40,680 nt of DNA from Paenisporosarcina sp049671445 (lineage in GTDB: Bacteria; Bacillota; Bacilli; Bacillales_A; Planococcaceae), in contig NZ_JBATUX010000076.1 of assembly GCF_049671445.1 (NCBI RefSeq), positions 1-40,680 on the forward strand, read 5' to 3'. Below, in pieces: positions 1-7,995 of this stretch (positions are counted from its first letter, which is position 1; the number at the start of each line of letters is the position of its first letter). The position numbers and the translations under genes were made by a program. Below the pieces are notes generated by a model that was given only the letters and a program-made list of their open reading frames with translations, was not told the origin of the DNA and did not search any database.

Positions 1-103
1 TTAAAAACATTAAAATTGAAAAATAATACATTCTGGCAAAAAGTAAAACGGACGTATCTTTAAAAAATGAGCTCCTACGGTTACTCGTCGCAAAAAAAAA
101 ACG

Positions 104-403
104 GGGCTGTCATAAAAGTCATAAAATATGACTAATGGCGGTTCCCTTTTCTATTTTAAAGAGTTGATTTACGTTACAGACGGACGCTTTCCGCGGGTGG
201 TCCGTGTGCCTCCTCGTTCGCTTTGCTCCCTGCGGGGTCACACCTGGACACACTTTTCCCGCTGGAGTCGCCGTCTTCCATTTCAATCAATACAAAGTTC
301 ATCATGTGCAAAACAGTTAATAATAAATGTTACAATGTTCAAATGTTGGTACAGAAAAAAGACTGATTTTCTTCACTTATATTAGGGACTCATTAGACAG
401 CCC
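104..403. mobile_element. MITE-like element with GGGCTGTC inverted ends
   Basis: The left end (104-120, GGGCTGTCATAAAAGTC) and the reverse complement of the right end (387-403, GGGCTGTCTAATGAGTC) match at 13 of 17 positions, including the first eight. The interior holds a GC-rich segment (181-275) in an otherwise AT-rich surrounding, and no credible transposase. Ends beginning GGGCTGTC are typical of IS1182-type elements in Bacillales, so a non-autonomous derivative or remnant is the likely identity; that assignment is from memory of the family. I see no clear target-site duplication. Confidence 0.5.
181..275. repeat. GC-rich palindromic core, candidate interspersed repeat
   Basis: The segment runs from CGGACGCTTTCCGCGGG to CTGGAGTCGCCGTC and has much higher GC than its flanks. 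Similar GGACGCTTTCCGCGGG...GGAGTCGCC blocks are, as I recall, scattered through many Bacillaceae and Planococcaceae genomes near insertion elements. It can fold back on itself only imperfectly. The open frame covering it (128-385) has no ribosome binding site and a sequence unlike a protein, so I treat it as non-coding. Confidence 0.45.
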
Positions 404-570
404 ATATTCTACCGATTCCCACCCTCTTTATAACAGGATATTCAAAGTTGTATTGCTGCATATCATACATTTCCGCTTTTAACACGTTCCGAAAATGAGC
501 CCGTCCATATTAACAGCATTTTAAATAGCCTAAAATAACAATGGCGTTGCTTTTAGCTTCAAAAATTAAA
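404..570. other. Intergenic, nothing recognised
   Basis: AT-rich sequence between the MITE-like element and the rarD terminator. I see no RBS-led frame, hairpin or promoter that I would defend. Confidence 0.4.
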
Positions 571-573
571 ATA

Positions 574-610
574 AAAAAGCAGACGAGATTTATTCTCTCG
601 TCTGCTTTTT
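574..610 (-). terminator. rho-independent terminator of rarD
   Basis: A perfect 10-bp stem (579-588 with 596-605, GCAGACGAGA/TCTCGTCTGC) is extended by A and T tracts on the two sides. It overlaps the rarD stop codon and gives a T run on the minus strand. Confidence 0.85.
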
Positions 611-1523
611 ATAGTTTTGCTAGTTTGAGTTTTCTAGTTCTGGCTTCCATCACTTTTGAGACAGTAAATAGAATCAGTGCAAGCCAAATCAGTGAAAAAG
701 AAAGAAAATCAATGGCATTAAACGTTTCTCCATAAATAATGACACCTAAAAATAACATACTTGTCGGTGCAATATATTGTAAAAACCCTATCATATATAA
801 AGGAATTCTTTGCGCTCCTTTTGCAAACAGAACGAGCGGAATAGCAGTTGCTAGACCGGTTAGAACTAATAATAAATCTGTTTGAAGATTATCGTGAAAC
901 ATGATAGCTTGGTTCGTTACAAAGAGATAGATGTAGTAGATCAACGCAAAGGGAACAATAAATAACGTTTCGATTGTTAAGCCTCGAACAGCATCTAAAG
1001 GAATTGTCTTTTTCATGAGGCCATAGATAGCAAAACTAATTGCAAGAGCAAAAGCAAGCCACGGGAAACGGCCATATGATATCGTCAAAATTATGACGCC
1101 GACTAACGCAATTACAAATGCTATCTTTTGCGCTGCCGTAAGACGTTCTTTTAAGAAAAAGATTCCTAACAGAACAGAAATCAATGGATTAATATAGTAT
1201 CCTAAACTCGTTTCGACTAAATGATTGTGATTAACAGCCCATATGTATAAAAACCAGTTTGCTGATATTAGTGCAGAAGCAAAAAACAGACTCCAAAATG
1301 CTTTTTGGTTTTGCCATAATGTCTGAATATCTATTAGTAACAGTTTGCTATTCCTCATGACTACAACGAAGAGCAAAGTGAATACAAATGCCCAAAGGAC
1401 ACGACTTGTTAATATTTCGCTGCTCGGTACGTGGCCTAACCACTTCCAATAGATTGGGAGAACTCCCCATACCAAATAAGCTCCAATGGCCCAAATAACG
1501 CCTTGACGTTCATTTTCTAACAT
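609..1523 (-). CDS. rarD: RarD-type EamA family transporter
   Basis: 304-aa integral membrane protein of the drug/metabolite transporter superfamily. The N-terminus (residues 8-28, GAYLVWGVLPIYWK) is the RarD signature, and the chain has about ten hydrophobic segments in two EamA repeats. RarD proteins are named for chloramphenicol sensitivity in Pseudomonas; the natural substrate is unknown, and small-molecule export is an inference. The ATG start is preceded by GAGGTGG (1528-1534). The gene stands alone between its own terminator and that of the acyl-CoA synthetase upstream, so it should form a single transcription unit. Confidence 0.9.
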   Translation of the reverse strand: MLENERQGVIWAIGAYLVWGVLPIYWKWLGHVPSSEILTSRVLWAFVFTLLFVVVMRNSKLLLIDIQTLWQNQKAFWSLFFASALISANWFLYIWAVNHNHLVETSLGYYINPLISVLLGIFFLKERLTAAQKIAFVIALVGVIILTISYGRFPWLAFALAISFAIYGLMKKTIPLDAVRGLTIETLFIVPFALIYYIYLFVTNQAIMFHDNLQTDLLLVLTGLATAIPLVLFAKGAQRIPLYMIGFLQYIAPTSMLFLGVIIYGETFNAIDFLSFSLIWLALILFTVSKVMEARTRKLKLAKL

Positions 1524-1600
1524 ACTTCCACCTCATTAGTTTGACTCTCGAAATATATCTCATTATAGAGCCCTATTGTGGGAATGTAAACGACAAAAAA

Positions 1601-1639
1601 CTATTCTTAAAAACCTTTTTTAGAGGTTTTCAAGAATAG
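1601..1639 (-). terminator. terminator of acyl-CoA synthetase gene
   Basis: Arms 1601-1616 and 1624-1639 pair at 15 of 16 positions around a 7-nt loop. On the minus strand the stem is followed by a run of T, 12 nt beyond the mbcS stop codon. Confidence 0.85.
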
Positions 1640-1650
1640 CTCGGTTGTCA

Positions 1651-3222
1651 TTATTTTGTTTGTTGTTGATTACGAAGCTCAATACGTCTAATTTTCCCGG
1701 AAGCGGTCTTTGGTAATTCTTCGATAAACGTCACTTCTCGAGGGTACTTGTATGGCGCAGTTAATTGCTTCACATGATCTTGAAGTTCTTTCACTAAATT
1801 AGGTGAAGCTTTAGCTGAATCGATTAAAACGACGTATGCTTTTACGATAGTTCCCCGAATTTCATCAGGACTTCCTACCACAGCGCATTCTTTCACTGAA
1901 GGATGTTTAACTAAAGCATCTTCCACTTCAAACGGTCCGATGGTGTAGCCTGAACTGATGATAATATCGTCTCCACGGCCTTCAAACCAGAAGTAGCCAT
2001 CTTCATCTCTAGAAGCTTTATCACCTGTTATATAATACTTACCTCTAAATTGCATATTTGTTCGTTCTGGATCTTTTAAATATGATTTAAACAAAGCTGG
2101 TGTATCAATATGAACTGCAATATCTCCTACTTCTCCAGTCTCACAAACTTCGCCGAATTCATTGATGATTTCTACTTGGTTTCCAGGTGTAGGTTTACCC
2201 ATCGAACCAGGTCGAGCTTCCATACCCTTCATTGTACCGACTAATAAAGTATTTTCCGTTTGACCATAACCGTCTCGGACTTCTAGATCGAATTCTCTTC
2301 TAAACGTATCAATAACTTCACGGTTTAAAGGTTCCCCAGCTGACACTGCACTATGAAGAGATGACATATTGTACTCAGATAACCCTTCCACTTTGGCCAT
2401 AATCCGATATTCAGTAGGCGTACAGCATAATACATTTACCTGGTATTCATGAAGTAAATTTAAATACATTTTTGGTTCAAACTTGCCATGATAGACAAAA
2501 CCAGTGGCACCACTACCAAGTGTCGCTAGAAAAGGACTCCAGATCCACTTTTGCCATCCTGGACTAGCTGTTGCCCACACCACATCTCCTTCATGAATAC
2601 CAAGCCAGTGTTCCGCTGAAGTTCTTAAATGTGCATAAGCCCAGCCATGAGTATGTACAACACCTTTTGGATTTCCTGTAGTCCCACTGGTGTATGATAA
2701 AAACGCCATATCTGAATTTTTTGTTTCGACTGCAGCAAATACATTTGACGCTTTTGTCATTTCAGCTGTTAGTGAGACCCATTCATCACTTCCTTGACCA
2801 ATGACAAATTGACTTAAACCATCTAAATTCTCCACTTTTTCAAATTGACTGATGAAAGGTTCGTAAGCTACAACGGCTTTTGCTTCACTATGTACTAATC
2901 GATAATCAATATCTTTAGCTCTTAACATTTCTGAACTTGGAATAACTACAAGGCCTGCTTTAAGCGCCCCAATATACGTCACATAAGCTTCAATTAAACG
3001 AGGCACCATAATTAAAACGACATCACCTTGTTTTAATCCACTTTGAGTAAACACATTTGCTGCTTGATTTGCTAGTTCCATTAATTCTTTGTATGTAATT
3101 TCTTTTGTTTCTCCATTTTCACTTTTCCATATTAACGCTAATCTCTTTTCGTCTGTTGCATATTTTTCGAATTCTTGGACCAAGTTATACGTTAACGGTG
3201 CAATTAAATGTTCATGATTCAT
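1651..3222 (-). CDS. mbcS: acyl-CoA synthetase, MbcS/YtcI-like (AMP-forming)
   Basis: 523-aa ANL-superfamily ligase that should activate a short or branched carboxylic acid to its CoA thioester through an acyl-adenylate. Visible motifs: the P-loop YTSGTTGNPKG near residue 177, DGYGQTEN near 317, the hinge region GRGDDIIISSGYTIGPFE near 420, and the catalytic lysine in KTASGKIRR near 507. The position beside sspA and thiI matches B. subtilis ytcI, whose family includes Listeria MbcS (methylbutyryl-CoA synthetase, precursor supply for branched-chain fatty acids). The substrate here is inferred only from that relationship. A second, clearly distinct family member, acsA, lies at 20242-21960. RBS GGGGGA precedes the ATG. 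Confidence 0.85.
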   Translation of the reverse strand: MNHEHLIAPLTYNLVQEFEKYATDEKRLALIWKSENGETKEITYKELMELANQAANVFTQSGLKQGDVVLIMVPRLIEAYVTYIGALKAGLVVIPSSEMLRAKDIDYRLVHSEAKAVVAYEPFISQFEKVENLDGLSQFVIGQGSDEWVSLTAEMTKASNVFAAVETKNSDMAFLSYTSGTTGNPKGVVHTHGWAYAHLRTSAEHWLGIHEGDVVWATASPGWQKWIWSPFLATLGSGATGFVYHGKFEPKMYLNLLHEYQVNVLCCTPTEYRIMAKVEGLSEYNMSSLHSAVSAGEPLNREVIDTFRREFDLEVRDGYGQTENTLLVGTMKGMEARPGSMGKPTPGNQVEIINEFGEVCETGEVGDIAVHIDTPALFKSYLKDPERTNMQFRGKYYITGDKASRDEDGYFWFEGRGDDIIISSGYTIGPFEVEDALVKHPSVKECAVVGSPDEIRGTIVKAYVVLIDSAKASPNLVKELQDHVKQLTAPYKYPREVTFIEELPKTASGKIRRIELRNQQQTK

Positions 3223-3255
3223 TTTAGTTCCCCCTTATCTTCTTTCTCCTCCTTT

Positions 3256-3284
3256 ATTATACGTATATAATACTGATTTTTCAA
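3256..3284 (-). promoter_or_regulatory. sigma-A promoter of mbcS
   Basis: On the minus strand TTGAAA (3284-3279) and TATAAT (3261-3256) are separated by exactly 17 nt, close to the vegetative consensus. The predicted transcript starts about 27 nt before the start codon. Confidence 0.75.
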
Positions 3285-3350
3285 AAAGTACAATCTTTTC
3301 AGATAATAAGAACTTGAAATCACAATGCCCGTTCTGTTAATTACATAATA

Positions 3351-3376
3351 AAACCGGCAGCTTTCGCTACCGGTTT
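3351..3376 (-). terminator. terminator of sspA
   Basis: Short hairpin, AAACCGG/CCGGTTT with one mismatch, extended by AG/CT, around a CTTTCG loop. It lies 14 nt after the spore-protein stop codon. Confidence 0.7.
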
Positions 3377-3389
3377 ATCTAAAGATTAA

Positions 3390-3593
3390 TTATTTTTGGT
3401 ATCCGCCGTTTAATTGTTGCTCTGCCATTTGCACTAAACGCTTAGTAATTTCTCCGCCAACGGATCCGTTAGCACGCGCTGTAGCATCTGGTCCAAGCTG
3501 TACACCAAACTCTGATGCGATTTCGTATTTCATTTGATCTAAAGCTTGTTTAACGCCAGGAACGACTAGTTGATTTGAATTTTGATTTGCCAT
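3390..3593 (-). CDS. sspA: alpha/beta-type small acid-soluble spore protein
   Basis: 67-aa DNA-binding protein that coats and protects DNA in dormant spores. It contains the germination-protease recognition stretch EIASEFGV (residues 24-31) and the second conserved block GGEITKRLVQMAE, both diagnostic of the alpha/beta SASP family. The length is normal for the family. A strong RBS (AAGGAGGTGA, 3601-3610) precedes the ATG, and a sigma-G-like promoter lies just upstream. The position next to thiI equals that of B. subtilis sspA. The gene shows that the organism is, or descends from, an endospore former. Expression is expected in the forespore only. Confidence 0.95.
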   Translation of the reverse strand: MANQNSNQLVVPGVKQALDQMKYEIASEFGVQLGPDATARANGSVGGEITKRLVQMAEQQLNGGYQK

Positions 3594-3617
3594 GTCTGTG
3601 TCACCTCCTTGTGACTA

Positions 3618-3646
3618 TAGAATGTGCCGCTTTGGCGAATTCATGC
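3618..3646 (-). promoter_or_regulatory. sigma-G-like forespore promoter of sspA
   Basis: Minus strand: GCATG (3646-3642) fits the sigma-G -35 pattern GYATR, and CATTCTA (3624-3618) fits the -10 pattern CATNMTA. The spacing is 17 nt. The start point would fall near 3611, directly in front of the Shine-Dalgarno sequence, so the leader would be only about 18-20 nt. Confidence 0.7.
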
Positions 3647-3679
3647 ATTCACAGGAAATAGTAATTCATGGTAAATTTA

Positions 3680-4882
3680 TTATAGTAAGTCAGAGAATTT
3701 ATCTTGTTTCTTTTTAGGGAACATCATAATTTCACGCTCGCTCACTGCTTCTGCAATAAGTTCGTCGAAAGATTTAAAGCTCTCATAAAACTCCACTTTT
3801 TCGAGTTTCGGTTTTGTTTTTGGACTTGCCGGTGTGAATATCGTGCAGCAATCTTCGTAGGGACGAATAGATACCTCGTACGTATCGATATCTTGAGCAA
3901 TTTTAATAATATCAAGCTTATCAAAAGCAATAAGTGGACGCAGAATTGGTGTTGTCGAAACAGCATTAATCGCAGTTAAACTTTCTAGCGTTTGACTTGC
4001 TACTTGTCCTAGACTCTCACCTGTAATGATAGCTAAAGCTCCTGTTTCTTCTCTAACAAGATCTGTAATTCTCAACATCATTCTCCGAGTAGTCGTCATT
4101 GATACATTACTTGGAATTTGTTTTTGAATTTCTTGTTGAATTGCTGTAAAAGGAATGATGTGAAGTTTAACGGAAGCACCAAATCGGCTTAATTTTTCAG
4201 CTAATTCCATTACTTTTTCCTTTGAAAGTTCACTCGTGAATGGTGGACTATGAAAATGGATGGCATCCAAACGAACACCACGTTTCAACATTTGATATCC
4301 TGCAACAGGACTATCTATTCCACCTGATAACATCAAAATAGATTTACCATTTGATCCAATCGGTAAACCTCCAGCACCAGGAATGACTTGCGCCATCATA
4401 TATACAGCATCTCTTCTAACTTCTACCACCAAATCAATATCCGGTTTTTTCATTTGAACTCGAATTTCCGGGAAGTTTCGCAATACATGAGAGCCAACAT
4501 ATTGTTGCAATTCATTCGTTTCCATTTCAAATGGTTTATATGAACGCTTTACCGTAACTTTAAATGTTTTATCTGCTCGATCTAGTGATTCTACAACTTT
4601 AACCGCCGTTTGTTTAATATCTTCTAGATCTAAGCTACATGAAGCCACAGGACTAAAAGACTGAATGCCGAAAATTTTTGGCAAGCGTTCAATTAATTGA
4701 TCCATCGTTTCTTGTTCATTCGGTCGAATAAACATACGATCTCTTTCCGTAATAATTTGAAATTTTGGCAAATCAGCAAATGCATAACGGATATTATCGC
4801 GTAAGCGACCTGTAAATGCATTGCGATTTCTTCCCTTTGTCGATAACTCACCATAACGTATTAATAGTTCTTTCCATTCCAT
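3680..4882 (-). CDS. thiI: tRNA 4-thiouridine sulfurtransferase ThiI
   Basis: 400-aa enzyme that adenylates U8 of tRNA and transfers sulfur to make 4-thiouridine; in some bacteria it also serves thiamine thiazole synthesis. An N-terminal NFLD/THUMP region (about 1-165) is followed by an adenylation domain with the PP-loop SGGIDSPVAG near residues 186-195. There is no C-terminal rhodanese domain, as is usual in Bacillus, where a dedicated cysteine desulfurase supplies the sulfur. That partner is the gene immediately upstream, whose stop codon lies 6 nt before this ATG; the RBS (AAGGAG, 4894-4899) sits inside its 3' end. The two genes form a tight operon. Confidence 0.95.
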   Translation of the reverse strand: MEWKELLIRYGELSTKGRNRNAFTGRLRDNIRYAFADLPKFQIITERDRMFIRPNEQETMDQLIERLPKIFGIQSFSPVASCSLDLEDIKQTAVKVVESLDRADKTFKVTVKRSYKPFEMETNELQQYVGSHVLRNFPEIRVQMKKPDIDLVVEVRRDAVYMMAQVIPGAGGLPIGSNGKSILMLSGGIDSPVAGYQMLKRGVRLDAIHFHSPPFTSELSKEKVMELAEKLSRFGASVKLHIIPFTAIQQEIQKQIPSNVSMTTTRRMMLRITDLVREETGALAIITGESLGQVASQTLESLTAINAVSTTPILRPLIAFDKLDIIKIAQDIDTYEVSIRPYEDCCTIFTPASPKTKPKLEKVEFYESFKSFDELIAEAVSEREIMMFPKKKQDKFSDLL

Positions 4883-4888
4883 TTTGTA

Positions 4889-6022
4889 TTATTCTCCTTT
4901 TACTTGCTTCATAATTGATGAAAAACTTTCGATAAAATGATCAATTTGTTTGTCTGTATTACTTGTGCCTAAACTTATGCGAATGACTCCTCGTATATAG
5001 TCATCAGGTAATCCGATTGATTTTATGACATGACTTGTTTTTGTTTGTTTGGATGAACAAGCACTCGAAGTTGACACGATGATTTCTTTAGCTTGTAAAG
5101 CATTAACCAATACTTCTCCTTTTAAGTGACGGACACTAATCGTTAAAATATGGGCTGCAGCTTCATCTGAAGATAATATTTTAACATTACGATATTCTAG
5201 CAGTGAACTTCTTAGTTTTTCGTTCCATTGCATATATTTCAAAAGCATAGTAGATTGATTTTCAGAAGCAAGTCTCATGGCTTTTGCAAACGACACTGCT
5301 TGTGCAACCGCTACCGTTCCACTTCGTAATCCATACTCTTGTCCACCACCAACAATGACAGGCTCGAAGGATACATGATCTTTCCATGCAACAATGCCAG
5401 ATCCTTTTAAGCCATTGAATTTATGCGCTGAGAGTGTTAAAACATCCACTCCAAGTTTAACAAATGATACAGGATATTTGCCAAAACTCTGAATGGCATC
5501 TACATGAAAAACTGCGCGGCTATTTTGATGAATCATCGTTGCTAATTCTTTAATCGGCTGGATACTACCGAGCTCATTATTAATATGCATTATACTGACC
5601 AGAATCGTATCTTTTCGTAAACTAGCTTTTACATCCTCAACTGAAATCAACCCTTTTTCATTAACAGCTAAAACCTCAATTTCAAAACCCTGATGTTCCA
5701 ATTGTTTCATCGCTTCTAAAACGGATGGATGTTCAATACTTGAGGTAATAATATGTTTGCCTCGAGATTGTAAATTTTTCGCTATGCCATGAATGGCAAA
5801 ATGATTAGACTCGGTTCCACCTGACGTGAAAACAACTCGTGATTCATCTGTTTCCAGCATTTCAGCAACTTGTTTACGTGCTCGTGATAAAAGAGTGTGC
5901 GCTTCCACACCAAGTTTATGGATGGAAGCAGGATTCGCATAAAATTCTTCATTCACTTTAACGAATGTTTCCAAAACTTCTTTATGTGGTTTTGTTGTTG
6001 CACTATGGTCAAAATAATACAC
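4889..6022 (-). CDS. cysteine desulfurase (NifS/IscS-like, ThiI partner)
   Basis: 377-aa PLP enzyme that takes sulfur from cysteine to form alanine and an enzyme persulfide. The PLP lysine is in TLSAHKFNGLKGSG near residue 199 and the catalytic cysteine in STSSACSSK near 321. The position upstream of thiI matches B. subtilis nifZ, which supplies sulfur for 4-thiouridine. I place the start at GTG (6022-6020, MYYFDHSATT), 7 nt after AAAAGGAG (6037-6030). The longer frame would begin with a TTG that is part of that Shine-Dalgarno sequence, adding six residues the family lacks. No frameshift or missing residue is seen. Confidence 0.93.
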   Translation of the reverse strand: MYYFDHSATTKPHKEVLETFVKVNEEFYANPASIHKLGVEAHTLLSRARKQVAEMLETDESRVVFTSGGTESNHFAIHGIAKNLQSRGKHIITSSIEHPSVLEAMKQLEHQGFEIEVLAVNEKGLISVEDVKASLRKDTILVSIMHINNELGSIQPIKELATMIHQNSRAVFHVDAIQSFGKYPVSFVKLGVDVLTLSAHKFNGLKGSGIVAWKDHVSFEPVIVGGGQEYGLRSGTVAVAQAVSFAKAMRLASENQSTMLLKYMQWNEKLRSSLLEYRNVKILSSDEAAAHILTISVRHLKGEVLVNALQAKEIIVSTSSACSSKQTKTSHVIKSIGLPDDYIRGVIRISLGTSNTDKQIDHFIESFSSIMKQVKGE

Positions 6023-6042
6023 GGCTATACTCCTTTTCAATA

Positions 6043-6075
6043 GAAAACCACCAACACGTGTTGTGTGGTGGTTTC
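6043..6075 (-). terminator. hairpin between ezrA and iscS
   Basis: AAACCACC plus ACAC (6045-6057, one bulged A) pairs with GTGT plus GGTGGTTT (6063-6074) around a 5-nt loop. On the minus strand it is followed by TTTTCTATT, a moderate T tract. It lies between the ezrA stop and the iscS ribosome binding site, so it could terminate ezrA transcription or attenuate read-through into iscS. Confidence 0.6.
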
Positions 6076-6093
6076 AACTGACTTTATTGTCTA

Positions 6094-6126
6094 ACACTAG
6101 ACTGCTTCTAAGCTTCAGACTAGTGT
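6094..6126. repeat. second inverted repeat downstream of ezrA
   Basis: ACACTAGACTG (6094-6104) pairs with CAGACTAGTGT (6116-6126) with one mismatch, around an 11-nt loop containing AAGCTT. There is no T tract on either side, so it may be an RNA-stabilising structure rather than a terminator. Confidence 0.5.
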
Positions 6127-6147
6127 AGCACTTTACTCTTTTTTAAA

Positions 6148-7848
6148 TTATGAACGCCATGCGTCTTCTTTGACAAGCACTTCGATTCGTTTCATTGCAC
6201 CAGGTTCCACTTCTTCCACAGCTGTTGCTGCTTCTTCAAGGGCTTTTGTGTAACGAAGTTGACGGAATGCAGATTCAGCTTCTAACAAGCGTTGGTTCAT
6301 ACGTGGGTGACTTGCACGGTAACGGTTACCATATTGAATGATTCGTTCAATCAATAAGACGTTCTCAAGCATCTCTTTCGCTTTCCCATGAACTTCATGA
6401 ATACATTTATCTGCTTTGGCTAAATAAGTATCAACTAATTTCATATTCAACGGTACTTCTTGGAGACTCTGCATAACTAAGTAAATGTGTTCTTCTGCTT
6501 CTTCTAAGCGAACATCCATTTCTTCAGGTATACCTGGCATATTCGCTTTATGTACCATACGATCTGTTTCATGAAGTAATTGTTTCAGTTCATCCAAGTT
6601 TTTACGCGCTCGATTTTCATCGATACGTAAGCTCTTTAAACTATTCGAGAAACGATCTTGTTCTTCGTATAAGTTCTCCAGATCATCCGATATAAGTGTA
6701 AGTTCATCTTGTAAGCTTGAATAAGCTAATTGATCTTCACTTGCACGTTGCGCCACTAAATCATAGCGTTTTTGCAATGTTTCAATTTGCTTCAAACAAA
6801 CAAGAGGAATTTCAGCTTGATTTTCAGGTAATCGATAACTTTGTTGTACATAAGCTGCTTCGTCACTTGTTTGGCGAGTAATCGTCGTAACCTCGGCCAA
6901 TCTCATTTCAGTAGGCTGACGATGCTGATCAACATAACGTTTTGCCATAACTTCTTTTTCAAGCATGTCATAGAAAGCTTCTATTTCATCTTTCATTTGT
7001 TCAACTCGTACTAACACGTCTTTTATATCGAGCTGAATAATGGATTCCTTCATAAGGACTAATTCTTCATCTAGCTTGTTTAGTTGTTCGGTTAATTCAA
7101 GATGTTCTAAATAATACGATTGCGCTTCCATTTCACGTTGCCCATTACGTAGGTCATGAATACTTGCAGGAATCTTATTTTGTACATCTGTTAATAATGA
7201 AGGAATATCATGCAATAAATTAAATACAAATTGAGCTTCCTGATTTAATCCAATTACGATTTCACGTGCCAATAAATAATTACCACTTTCTGTCAAACGG
7301 TCGTATTCATCAAATTGAGGACCGAATTGTTCAAGCTTTTTCTCAAGTGGAACAGCTGCTGCACCAAACGAATGCTGATGAGCGAGTAATGTCTTCCGCG
7401 CTGATCGATACTGTTCTTTTAATTGGTCCATTTCAACACGGTTTTTCTCTTCACTGCCTATCAATTGTTCAAGCTCCACCAATATTAGTGACATTTGTTC
7501 GTCACTTTGTTGAATCCGCTCTTCAATTTCTTTTTCCAATGAAGTAGCACGCTTAAAGTTGAACCGATCAATGCTTTCCTCAGCATCGAAGAGTAGTGAA
7601 TCAATTTTCGGCATGTGAACATCCATAACTTGAGTCCAACTATTACGCCAGCTCTCAAACATTTCTTCTGTTTGTCCATTCATATTAAGTTGTTTGACTT
7701 TAGTCATTTCTTCTAAAATAGGCTTATTTTGAATTTGATGTTTTTCATTTTCTAGTCTAACAATCTCGTTATTATGTTTGCGACGCATCATATATAAGAG
7801 AATAAGTAATGCAATTAGTACGATGATTGCAATGATGATATAATCCAT
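6148..7848 (-). CDS. ezrA: septation ring formation regulator EzrA
   Basis: 566-aa protein that restrains FtsZ ring assembly and takes part in divisome and cell-wall coordination. A single N-terminal membrane segment (residues 2-24, MDYIIIAIIVLIALLILLYM) is followed by a long coiled-coil, spectrin-like cytoplasmic domain rich in Glu, Lys and Gln. The C-terminal segment containing IQYGNRYRASHP corresponds to the conserved QNR patch of the family. I chose the ATG at 7848 because AGGGGG lies 6 nt upstream (7855-7860) and the family begins at this point; the frame stays open to 8037 but that extension overlaps hisJ and has no RBS. The gene is divergent from hisJ, as in related genomes. Confidence 0.95.
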   Translation of the reverse strand: MDYIIIAIIVLIALLILLYMMRRKHNNEIVRLENEKHQIQNKPILEEMTKVKQLNMNGQTEEMFESWRNSWTQVMDVHMPKIDSLLFDAEESIDRFNFKRATSLEKEIEERIQQSDEQMSLILVELEQLIGSEEKNRVEMDQLKEQYRSARKTLLAHQHSFGAAAVPLEKKLEQFGPQFDEYDRLTESGNYLLAREIVIGLNQEAQFVFNLLHDIPSLLTDVQNKIPASIHDLRNGQREMEAQSYYLEHLELTEQLNKLDEELVLMKESIIQLDIKDVLVRVEQMKDEIEAFYDMLEKEVMAKRYVDQHRQPTEMRLAEVTTITRQTSDEAAYVQQSYRLPENQAEIPLVCLKQIETLQKRYDLVAQRASEDQLAYSSLQDELTLISDDLENLYEEQDRFSNSLKSLRIDENRARKNLDELKQLLHETDRMVHKANMPGIPEEMDVRLEEAEEHIYLVMQSLQEVPLNMKLVDTYLAKADKCIHEVHGKAKEMLENVLLIERIIQYGNRYRASHPRMNQRLLEAESAFRQLRYTKALEEAATAVEEVEPGAMKRIEVLVKEDAWRS

Positions 7849-7885
7849 CGTAAGCCCCCTGTTCCAAAAATCACGGTCTATGCCA

Positions 7886-7914
7886 GTTATATATGTAATC
7901 TTACCATGAAACAA
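7886..7914 (-). promoter_or_regulatory. candidate sigma-A promoter of ezrA
   Basis: Minus strand TTGTTT (7914-7909) and TATAAC (7891-7886) with a 17-nt spacer. The -35 is a weak match, the -10 a good one. Confidence 0.4.
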
Positions 7915-7943
7915 ATGAATATGTTGACGAAAATCGAAGAATT

Positions 7944-7971
7944 TTGCCGAATTTATGTAAAAAGTTACATT
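7944..7971 (+). promoter_or_regulatory. candidate sigma-A promoter of hisJ
   Basis: TTGCCG (7944-7949) and TACATT (7966-7971), 16-nt spacer. The start point would be about 17 nt before the hisJ start codon, leaving room for the RBS only. Confidence 0.35.
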
Positions 7972-7995
7972 TACACGTTGGAGGTGTTTAGCTAG

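Noticed and set aside
128..385. Open frame inside the MITE-like element
   Set aside because: No ribosome binding site, low-complexity translation from a GC-rich repeat, and it lies inside a non-coding element.
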